Positions 47,101 through 56,220 of a stretch of 64,000 bases of DNA are shown piece after piece. Source of the stretch: Rhabdornis inornatus (taxonomy: Eukaryota > Chordata > Aves > Passeriformes > Rhabdornithidae); contig VWZS01010175.1 in the NCBI GenBank assembly GCA_013397075.1, positions 65,150 to 129,149 of the forward strand, read 5' to 3'. A program made the position numbers and the translations under genes. A model generated the notes under the pieces. It ran no database searches, had not been told where the DNA came from, and saw only the letters and a list, made by a program, of their open reading frames with translations. Numbering within the stretch: the first letter of the stretch is position 1; every line of letters begins with the position of its first letter.

Positions 47101-49354
47101 CTGGTTTCAATACTAGAACTGGGCTCATCCTTATTGTTATGTCCAAGTTAATTGGCATTTCTGTGCACCATGAGAACTGCAGGCAGCTGAGATCATCCTG
47201 TGTGAAAGAAAACATAGGACTAAACTATCTTGCTTTAATTGCCACATATAAAAGATATCTGATTAAAGGAGGCCATATCAGAAATATCAGTTAACATTTT
47301 CAATTAAGTTTGAACATCTCATGGAAGATCTTTACTCCTTAAAGAAAATTTAAATTGACCGTTTTAACAGATAAATCTAATCATGTCTTCTTTGGCCACT
47401 GCTGGAGTATCTGAGTATCTGGCCATATTTCCAAGGAAAAATCAGTAAATAGTACAGTAAATTAGATAATTAATATTTCTTCTAGTGTTAAGGTAGCCAA
47501 AACCACTGAAAAATACTATCCTGCAAATTTTATAGAAACAAAAGCCATCACAGATCATTATCCAGTGCCCAAATTCCCTTTGCTGGGCAAGTGTTGGTGA
47601 GTACATTTCAGTAGCTTCTGTCTTTACTCCTTTTTGGTGAAGGCTGAAGTCAGGACATGCCAGAATGAGCTCCTTGTTTGCACACTGCAGGTGCGGCGAG
47701 ACACAGTCCTTCATTATTGTGGTTCTGTGTGTCTGTGCAATTTATACAAATTTATGGAAGGAAATAAAGAAGTGTTCTGGTATCTAGGGTTTAGTTTTTT
47801 TCAGGTAGATTCCAGATTGTCAAAATTCAGGAATTTTAGGAGTATTTAAACTTTACACATTTGTACATACTGCATAGCATACACAGCTTAAAAAGAACAT
47901 GCTATCTAAAGAAATTTGCATTTACCCATAACAGAGTGGAGGATATAGATCTTTCTTGTTTGATACATTTCCTACATATTAGTAAAAAAANCCAAAGTCA
48001 ACTGCTAAACTTATGAGGTGCTAGAGTTTGGAGGTAGCTGCCATCCTGTAAGACTGCTGTTGCACCAGTTACACTTCCAAATAGAATTGGAAAGGTTCAG
48101 AGAAATTATAAATTCGTAACAGATTCCTAAGATCCGTAACTCAAACTTTTACAAGTTTTAAGTTTAATGAAAATCTAGGAGAGAAGAAGCAGAAGGGGAG
48201 CTGTTTACAAAGTGAAACACTACTGTGCATGGCTCCTGGGCATTCTTCCTTCCTGAGTCAAAAGTCCTTGTACTCAGGCTCTCAAATCACTCCAGGTCTG
48301 CCTGAAAAATTAAGAATCTACTTCCAAAATTACCAGAGATAAAGAAATAAGATTCTCACTGTTATATACCTGGTGTGTGTTTCTCTGTGTGTGTAGGATG
48401 CTCCAAATGGCAGGACACCCATTATGAAACAACTTACCAAAGCATGAACACTTACTTTTATCTTGAGCATGTTCAGATCAAGAGGCAGAACCCACCCCCT
48501 TTTTTCTTCTGGTTTCCTGTTATTGTTGCTGCAGCTGTATATTTCTTCCATTTCACTTTGTTCCTTCAATAAAGAGCTAAGCTGTGACTCTTGCCTTAAA
48601 ATTGTGTCAAAATTGTGAATGTTGGTTTTGAATTACTTTGCTACCTGAAGATTGTTGTCAAAGTGACTGTTTCTTCTTAGGAAAGGAGGTAAGAATATAT
48701 CTGTTCTACCTACATTATGTTCAGATTCTTGAAGTTCAAGGCATCTCTCTTGGGTTTGACAAATTGAATTTGGAGTGACTGATGAAAAAATAAGGTGATA
48801 ATAAAATATTTGATCATTCTCAAAGTATTTAAAACATCTTTCCTCAAAGTTTTTAGCCACAACAGGTTAGAGCTTGCTTCTCCTGAGGATTTTTTTTTCA
48901 CCTTACTGTAGTGCCATGGAAATGTGGGGAGGTTGCTAATATCCATAGAAGATTGCTCTCATTTCCACTGTATTTACTGACAATTTTTCTGGAAGATAAA
49001 AAATGTTAGTTTTAAAGCAAACAAAACATGCATTTGTAATCTTTTGCTTGTGACAGTTTTTCAAGCAAGATGGTTACATTTCCTTCTAGACTGTTCTGTT
49101 CAAACATAATCTTGATAATTCCACATTCTTCAGTTTAGAGTACAGATATCTAAAATGGTCAACAACTGAAAAATCAGTATTTTTCTTCCCAGCATAATTG
49201 GAAATACATATCTCATTTTTCACTGCTAAAGCATCCATCTGCAAGCACACACACATGCACAAATACACACATGTATTATACAAATGAGAACATATTTAAC
49301 ATTTAAATTTTAATTACCATAGGAAAAGATTTCTGTGTTATACTTTTACTTGCC
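44177..49354. other. 5 kb AT-rich DNA, no gene seen
   Basis: No exon or transposon recognised. A 113-codon frame (46689-47030) begins inside the A-run and shows no domain. One ambiguous base is at 47991. TG and CA dinucleotide stretches lie at 48371-48394 and 49243-49270. Confidence 0.45.
46698..46717. repeat. A20 homopolymer
   Basis: Twenty A residues, directly followed by GCGTCAC. It could be the tail of a retroposed sequence, but no body is recognisable upstream. Confidence 0.9.
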
Positions 49355-49445
49355 TTTTTTGGGGGAGGGGAAGGGGAATGTTAGTTGGTTGGTTTGGTTT
49401 GGTTCAGTTCTTTGGGTTTGGTCTTGGTTGTTTGGTTTTTTTTTT
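49355..49445. repeat. T/G-rich strand-asymmetric tract
   Basis: T-run, then GGGGGAGGGGAAGGGG, then GGTT and GGTTT units, then a T-run. The composition is very similar to the tract at 30.93-31.09 kb, with the same plus-strand G/T bias. Confidence 0.85.
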
Positions 49446-50777
49446 GCTTTAATACCTTCTTTGAATATCATCATACATAGAGCTTTTCACTAATCTTAAA
49501 TTAAATAGAAGTAATTTGCTGTGGAATAAAATATTCAAGCTTCATGATTGGTTGAAAATAATTTCAAAAGGAGATGAGTAGTACTTTTTAGGGAAAAAGC
49601 ATTACTATGTATTTCCTAGGTGATCAGGAATATGGGATTTAGAAATGCAGTAACATTTGGAGTCTAAAGGAAAAAACACACCACCTCCTGTTTGATTACA
49701 GCTGAGCACTCAAAATAATTTTTTTATCATTCCTTCAATAGCTATGATTTTGCTTCCCTTCTAGATTATTCATCTAAGGGGAAAAATACAACCCTTTTTA
49801 AACTTGGTCTCCTACTTCAAATGCTACCTTCCTCTAAAGCAGACAAACCCATTGCAATCACAATCACTCTTCTCATTTTACATTAACCTGAGTCCACATT
49901 AACAAGCACAGTGTGAGAAGGAATAATTTTTTTGCTGTAAGATACAATATTCTGAAATTCATATTCCATGAATGTGAACCTCCAGTTCATGAGATGAGGC
50001 TGTTCTGTATACTACCTTTGCAGCCAACACTTTGTAACAGGTGGTTCCTATAGCTGATATGGGAGAAGTTGACAGAGTTAAGAATATTGAGCCATGAGAG
50101 AATCTGAACAGGTTGTTCGCTGGCAGATAGCTGCCTCTGGATCATGTTCAAACTGCCCAGACTAGACTCTGAATTTTTACTTTTGCAGGATAAGAAGGGC
50201 AGTCAGTTAAACCTAGCAACCTGATTCTTAGCACATGAATTAGAAGCCTGTATTCTGAATATAACCGGTAGGAAAAACTAACACAACTGGTTCTTGAAGA
50301 GTCTTTGGTTGAAATGTATCACCCACTATAATAAGTGTGTTTTGCTAATATCAGAAGCTGGGATGACTGAGACATCTTTCTCCTTTCCTAACAAGCCATT
50401 TTTCCTAAACATTTTTCTTCTACCTGCTGTTACATAAAACACTCATCAGAGATAAAAACATTAATCCTAACTCTTCACTAGTCTATCAATGAAGAAAACT
50501 CTACAGCTTCCTTCTAAGGCATCTCTGCGATCCTACAAAGAGTAATTCGGTGTCTTCATTCTCTCTGCTTACTGTAAGCCTCAATGTGTCTGCAGAAGGG
50601 TGGAGTCACTGCCCACTGAGTTTCCCAAAGGTCAGCAGGTGATGTTGGGAGAGAAGTGCGACCAAAATAGGTCCTGACCCCCCGGCTTCACAGCACTTCA
50701 GAAGGCAAAATCCTCTTCCCACGGTGCAGTGTGGGAAAAGCAGGAGCACTGGTGGAGAATATGGTCACAGTTAGAGG

Positions 50778-50786
50778 ACTTACCTG
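50778..50786 (-). other. Consensus splice donor CAG|GTAAGT, unpaired
   Basis: On the minus strand the bases read CAGGTAAGT exactly, preceded by CCTCATTTCC. Minus-strand DNA upstream (50787 to about 51206) has GC near 50 % and contains a 96-codon frame with a hydrophobic stretch. If real, the donor would end an exon at 50784. No matching acceptor, start or homologous protein was recognised. Confidence 0.2.
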
Positions 50787-52236
50787 GGAAATGAGGGGCC
50801 TGAGATGCTGGCCAGTACCCTTCAGAGGGGATTTCAAGCAATAACTTTTGTTTTCTCGGAAGGTGCCTTAACAGCAACAGTGCTGGGCCACCCCACAAGA
50901 AACACTACCACGAACTCAAAAGAGAAAGCCAGAGAAAAGGCAGCTTTGCTCTCCTGTCTCTGTGGGAAAGCGGAAGCCCTGGGTTCTTCTCACTATAACT
51001 GTAAGGAGCAAGTAGGTTGTGACTGGTAACAAACACAGGATAAGTGGCAGCAGTGGTAGGCGGCATGAGAAATATGAGCCAGGGGGATCAGAGAGCATAG
51101 AGCAGGTTGTGGTGGTTATTACACAGCTCCAGGGGTTAGAGTGAGAGGGTGAGTTTTGGCTTCCCTGAGTTCCCAGGTGGTGATGGAGTATCGCTTCCCA
51201 CAGCAAAAGGGTGATAAGAGAAGCTGTGCCCCCACAGACAGTGAAAGCTTTTCCTTCTCCATCCAGAAACTTGAGAAAGATCTATAAGCTCTTTCTCACC
51301 ACATCAGCAGCTTGCATAGGAATTAAACAAACCATCAAGAGGCTTTACTCCAGTTGTTCTCAAGGATTTATCAAAAAAAGGGGGAACCATAACCCTAATC
51401 AGAAATTACACACAAACCAGATTCCAACCAAAGTTACAAACCTTGTTTACTTTCTTACCTTTCCCCCTAAATTGCATACATAGATTTCTGGATTAAAAAG
51501 AGATTTAAATAACTGTATGTAGTAGGGCAAATCTGTGACTTCCCTATTACAGAGGAATAAGATACCATAAAACACCTCCTACTCGCCGGCTGGAAGAAGA
51601 AGAATACGTGAGGCAATTTTCCCCTTTCCCATGCATGTGGGCAGAGGGTGGGCTGGCAAGGGGAAAAAATAGGAGAAAGACTGATTGATACACTACTGAA
51701 AAGGCAAAATAGACTAAACAGGACTGAAAAAAACACTATTAGCCCAGAGGTAAAGACAGACCAGTCTGCTTAGTGAATAATAGCAAGAACAGAAGTGATC
51801 TATTGGATATTTCTTATCAGAGAGTTATCACAAGCTTTACTTAAAAATTGAGTTTCTTAAATAAAATTTTAAAACCTTCAATTTATCTAAGAACTATAAA
51901 TGAGTTAAAAATTACTTGTTTATCCAGCTACCTCAAAAAGAAAAAATTGTAATAACTGAAGCAATATACCACAAGGACAAAGTTACTCCAACACACTTCC
52001 TTAAAAATCATTTTGGTTTCCAAAATTAATGTTCATTTGAGTAGAGTACTATACTGTAACACCGACACTAGGCAGGATTTGTGCTGACTGATTGATGCCA
52101 TCTGTTCGCGACTTGGATGTTACTTTCTCTAGCTTTCAAATAGGGAAAACAAAAAGCAAAACTACTTCTTCCCATTCGCAGTTAAGGTATTTAGTGAATT
52201 TAGTTGAATTTTCAACATTTACTGCAAGGTTTCTTT

Positions 52237-52246
52237 GGGGGGGGGG
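52237..52246. repeat. G10 homopolymer
   Basis: Ten consecutive G residues followed by AAGGAAAG. Uncommon in this AT-rich setting and prone to length errors in sequencing. Confidence 0.9.
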
Positions 52247-52448
52247 AAGGAAAGAAGAAAATAGCACTGGTACCATAATGTTAAGTCACGGCTTAATGAA
52301 AAAGACCCTTTGCAAGTTACCCGTGCTTTAAAGAGAAGGAAGCATTGTAATTAGCAAGTGTTTTGCTAACAGCTAGAAATGTACATCCACTCTGTAGGCT
52401 TGCTGGAACATAAACTGCTTTTTTCTCCCGACATCTGGTATCCATTAT

Positions 52449-52469
52449 AAAAAAAAAAAAAAAAAAAAA
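52449..52469. repeat. A21 homopolymer
   Basis: Twenty-one A residues. Confidence 0.9.
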
Positions 52470-52818
52470 GGACCTAGCAACCAAACTTTACATATAGCAT
52501 CTTAAAGAGGCAGCACACAATGGATCACTCCCTTCCTTAAGTAACGGGAAACCCTTTTCCTGAAACAAACAGAATGAGCAGAGCTGGGTACGGGGAGTGA
52601 CAACCAATTCAGATATAAACCCGCTACGGGTTACCAATCTGGTGTCAGCAGTGTGAGCCTGGCATTATTGACACTCACAATTGGCAGGCAGAATTCCCTC
52701 CCAGCTTAATTCCTTTGATTTCATCTGATTCCCCCGAATTCCTTGGAGCCCGTTCTGCTGCGGAAAGCCCTCGCAGCCCGTCCCTCAGCGGGACCAGCAG
52801 CCGCTTTTCCCCGCACCC

Positions 52819-53042
52819 AGGCAGGGCAGGGCAGAGTAGGGCAAGGCAGGGCAGGGTAAAGCAGGGCAGAGCAGAGCAGAGCAGAGCAGAGCCGGGCAGG
52901 GCAGGGCAGGGCAGGGCCGGGCAGGGCAGGGCAGNGGGGCAGGGCAGAGCCGGGCAGAGCAGGGCCGGGCAGGGCAGAGCAGGGCAGGGCAGGGCAGGGT
53001 AGAGCAGGGCAGGGCGGGGGGGGCAGAGCAGGGCCGGGCAGG
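52819..53042. repeat. GGGCA/GAGCA pentamer minisatellite
   Basis: About 45 units of five bases, mainly GGGCA with GAGCA, CGGGC, GGTAA and GGGTA variants. One base is unresolved at 52935. Regular GGG tracts with two-base loops on the plus strand are a strong G-quadruplex pattern. The minus-strand frame reads as PALPCPALPC repeats, an artefact. Placement within the CpG island suggests length change could affect transcription. Confidence 0.95.
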
Positions 53043-53143
53043 TCCGGCCCAACCCGGCCCGCCGAGTGCCCCTCAGGGCCCGTGGAGGAGCCGCCCGGGC
53101 GTCCCAGCCCTCTCCCTCCCCGCCGCGGGCTGTGCGGACCCGT

Positions 53144-53185
53144 NNNNNNNNNNNNNNNNNNNNNNNNNNNNNNNNNNNNNNNNNN
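53144..53185. other. 42-base N gap
   Basis: Unresolved bases in the most GC-rich part of the CpG island. A start codon or first exon boundary of the downstream frame could be hidden here, and the true length is unknown. Confidence 0.95.
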
Positions 53186-53245
53186 GCTCGGCGGCGCGGC
53201 AGCGGGGCGGGCTCGGTCGGTGCCGGCGGCTCCCGTCACGGCTGA

Positions 53246-53785
53246 GGGGCGGGGGTGTCCCGGGAGCAGGCGAGCCGAAGGGAGCTGCGGGGAGCGGGGA
53301 CGGGGCGGCGATTCCCGGACCCCGTTCCTCGGCAGGTGGCAGCCGGGGGAGGCCGAGAGCGAGCTCAGCGCCTCCGGTGCCGGCGCTGTGCCCGCTGCCG
53401 CCCGGCCCGACACCGCGCTGCTGTGCCGGGAACAAAGAGCTCCTTACGGCACTCAGAGGTGTCCCGGCCGCTACTGCGGCTGCAGAAACGGCTTGTCCCG
53501 GTTGGGTCACGGCCAGAAAGCTCCCAGGGGTGGCGGGCCTACAGTGACTTGTTGCCTTGGAAGAGGACCAAGGTCTGCACCCCCTATGGCATCAAACTGC
53601 TCCCCGGCAATGGGCCCGGGGCTGTCCCCAAGGAAGCACCTGGAGAGCCCAGAGCATCCTGTCACTGGCCGATCGTGTACAAAAAGGGTGGCCAAGAGAC
53701 TGAGGAACATTACAGCGCCCCTCTTCTGCACACTGGGAGCAGGGAGTGCTGGGGCCCCCACTTACCGGAGAAACTGGTCCGGTAA
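53246..53785 (+). CDS. Coding-like frame in the CpG island, no ATG, unidentified
   Basis: The frame is open from just after a TGA at 53243-53245 to a TAA at 53783-53785, with no ATG in it. Its last 85 codons look most protein-like, with residues such as YSDLLPWKRTKVCTPYGIKL followed by a Pro/Gly-rich stretch, and about 72 % G or C at third positions by my count. The upstream part is Arg-rich and may be just GC-rich 5' leader. A possible donor (CCG|GTAATG) overlaps the stop. I recognise no domain; the short Trp/Pro/Tyr-rich style recalls small ciliary or sperm proteins, but that is a guess. Alternatives are a non-coding RNA, or a coding exon whose start lies upstream across the gap. Confidence 0.3.
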   Translation, partial: GAGVSREQASRRELRGAGTGRRFPDPVPRQVAAGGGRERAQRLRCRRCARCRPARHRAAVPGTKSSLRHSEVSRPLLRLQKRLVPVGSRPESSQGWRAYSDLLPWKRTKVCTPYGIKLLPGNGPGAVPKEAPGEPRASCHWPIVYKKGGQETEEHYSAPLLHTGSRECWGPHLPEKLVR

Positions 53786-54260
53786 TGGGTGTCTAAGATA
53801 GTCGGTGCTTGAAACATATCCTACAAGAAAGATGGGGTGGGGGAACTGAGCTTTGGTGGTACTGGGAAGAGGAGGCTAGTGAAGGGTTTCGTGATTGCTT
53901 ATAACTTGAAGGGCCACTATGAAGGTGACAGTAGTGCCAGATGATGTAGCAAAAGTGCTACATGTGCAGTCTTGGGAGCTTCAGTCAGGAAGGATGTTCA
54001 AGACTACCTGTCTCGACTGTCAGGACTGTCCTTGGAGCACTTCAGACATCACCCCTGACCTGGCAGTGGGGTAACAGTCCTCCTTCATGTAGGAGATTGG
54101 ACTCTTATGACCTCCAGAAAACTTCCAGCCATTATTTAGCGACTCCATGATTTGTATGCTTATAAGCTTTGACATTTCTGCTTCTCTACACAAATTAAGA
54201 ATATACAGAAAAGGACAAAAATGTAGTGTAACTTACAATAAAGTTTTGTGTTTCTGTTGT
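53586..54260 (+). ncRNA. Possible transcript body/3' UTR down to the poly(A) signal
   Basis: From the frame to the AATAAA at 54237 the sequence is non-repetitive and intermediate in GC, falling steadily away from the island, as 3' UTRs of short genes do. No further long frame follows. If the ORF upstream is not translated, 53.2-54.26 kb could be an unspliced non-coding RNA of about 1 kb. This is inferred from the island plus the poly(A) signal only. Confidence 0.25.
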
Positions 54261-54270
54261 ACAAAGGGTA
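54237..54270 (+). terminator. Canonical poly(A) signal with GU-rich downstream element
   Basis: AATAAA at 54237-54242 is followed by AGTTTTGTGTTTCTGTTGT, a textbook U/GU-rich downstream element, at a spacing compatible with cleavage near 54255-54262. It lies 0.45 kb after the TAA of the frame in the CpG island. Confidence 0.5.
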
Positions 54271-55952
54271 CAGTACTACACATAGTTTATTATTTTTGCA
54301 TAGTATTTCTGTATGTCCCAGCATCTGTAAGTGCCTTTATAGTTAGGTGAATGAGATTAAGAATTTCTATGATGGAAGAAAATTCCTTTAGGACAAACCT
54401 TATGTCCTGGTTTAAACTACTTGGTTAAATTGTTACCTTAATACAGGAATTTTCAGCTTATAGACACCCCTGTCCTGCAACTACTTATGAAATAAATTAG
54501 TTGACCCATTTTGAATCTCTTGGCTCACTAGGTGTGGGTAGTTTGAAAGCACTTTATATTTTAGTGTTAAACAGACAAAAACTTTGCTTCAGACATCAAG
54601 TGCTGCTATTAGAAGATAATAATTCTGTGAAGCAGGTGTTGTGTTATGTTATGCCTCCTCATTGCATGTAGATCTTTAGAAAGATACTAGGAGTAATCAA
54701 ATGATAAATCCGAATCTAAACAACAGTGATTTTTTTCCCTCAGTAGCTCAAAGGAGCAGCATTACCAATGAGAACTGTATCTATTAACTCCTGACTACAG
54801 AGTCTAATTTATCAAGATACCATATAAACAAAACTAATTTAATTTGTGATAATACACTTGACTATATTCAAGTGGCCTCCTCACAAAGCAGACATGAGTC
54901 TTAAACAATGAAAATTTAATCTAGCAAATTCCAGTGTAGTCCCAATATGTGTGGTTTTTCATGCTTATCTTTTTTTTAAGCAAAAATTGACTTTTATTTT
55001 CCTCAGAAACGGTAACTTTAGCCAAAAGTAGAAATTTGAAGCATTACTGTTGGCACCTATAATGAGAAATACCTAACTGCAGTATTTAACAAGGATGGAA
55101 AGACTGAGCAGCTGAAATCTTACATTTTTGCAAACAGTGTTTAACAGTGATAGCTAAGAAATTAGGGTTTTTTTATAATTTTACTGATTTATAAGTAATC
55201 AGTATATTTCAATACTTTAAAAGAGCATCCCAGGTTTACTGCTTTTTAGCCAAGAAAAAAGATGCAGTTTTGTAGGATGCAGAAGTGTGAGATTTGGTCT
55301 GAAAAGTCGTCTCTTTATGGTTCAGGAGTCATGGACTAAACATACACTTCAATGTATTAATAAAAGAATCTTTTAAAAAATCTTCAACTCTATATCTTTT
55401 TTCTCATTCTTCAAACATCTATTTACATAAGTGATCTAACATAGTTCACAATATTTGTTTCTTCAACAAAATCCCTGCTGAAATTTTTTTCAAGGTTAAT
55501 TCTCTGTGTCATTTGGGATGGCTGGAATTAAAAATGAACTCATGTTACATTGAGTTTCATACTACATAATATTTACCATTGCATTCTACATCATATCTGT
55601 GCTCTGAGCCCTCAGCTGGCTTCTGTCAGGAGTGCTGTGGCTCTGTGGTTAACTTCATCCACAGAAAACCATGAATGTCAGGTTTTCCTTAGGAAGTAGA
55701 TGTTATCTGCACAAGCTCCTTTTTCAAAATGTAAGATAACTAAGCAAGAAACAAGTGCTAACACTCTTCTGAGAGGTGAAGAATGTCCTCAGGGAATTCC
55801 TTTCTCATGGACATTTTCAATCCTCTCTGAAGGCAAAGAGGTAATAGAACAAAAGAGGTATGTCTGAATGACATTTTTCTTCACCCTTATGACCTTAATA
55901 TTGTTCTACAGCCTGTACTGAAGCACAAAAAAATGCATGGTCTTCACATGCT
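54271..55952. other. AT-rich DNA, no gene seen
   Basis: No exon, RNA gene or transposon recognised between the poly(A) signal and the next CR1 piece. Confidence 0.45.
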
Positions 55953-56220
55953 CACAGAATCGTTGAGGTTGGAAGGGACCACGGGAGGTCATCAAGTTCA
56001 ACCTCCCTGCTCAAGCAGAGTCACCTAGAGAATTTTACTCAGGATTGCATTCAGACGTCTTTTGAGTGTCTCTGGGGAAGGAGACCACAAAATCTCAGAG
56101 GAGCCTGTTCTAGCACTCAGTCTACTGCACAGTAGGGAAATTCTTCCTCATATGCAGGTGGAACTTCAGTACGTCAGACTCTGCCTGTTGCCTCTTGTCC
56201 TATTGTTTGGCACCACCAAG
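55953..56220 (-). mobile_element. CR1 LINE 3' end, 268 bp
   Basis: The plus strand opens with CACAGAATCGTTGAGGTTGG and continues through GTCATCAAGTTCAACCTCCC, TCACCTAGAG, TCTGGGGAAGGAGACCACAA, AAATTCTTCCTCAT and TTGCCTCTTGTCCTATTG. These are the ordered blocks of the CR1 3' region in reverse. The insertion is 5'-truncated near 56220. Moderate divergence, including one GTTGCC deletion-like gap, points to intermediate age. A 60-codon frame across it is meaningless. Confidence 0.92.

Larger units (their letters stand above)
49446..52719. other. AT-rich DNA grading into the CpG island flank
   Basis: No gene was established. The part at 50540-51240 is less AT-rich and holds a consensus splice donor on the minus strand (listed separately). 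A G10 run lies at 52237-52246 and an A21 run at 52449-52469. CCAAT occurs at about 52604 near the island edge. Confidence 0.4.
52720..53500. promoter_or_regulatory. CpG island, probable promoter
   Basis: GC rises to roughly 65-75 % with frequent CpG over about 0.8 kb, the only full-size CpG island in the window. Words such as GGGGCGGG, GGCGGC and CCGCCC fit SP/KLF sites. No TATA box was seen, as usual for island promoters. It holds the GGGCA minisatellite and the N gap. The plus-strand frame and poly(A) signal downstream suggest plus-direction transcription, but the promoter could fire both ways. Confidence 0.75.

Noticed and set aside
52675..53413. PALPCPALPC-type frames up to 230 codons
   Set aside because: They translate the GGGCA minisatellite and run through the N gap; no real protein signal.
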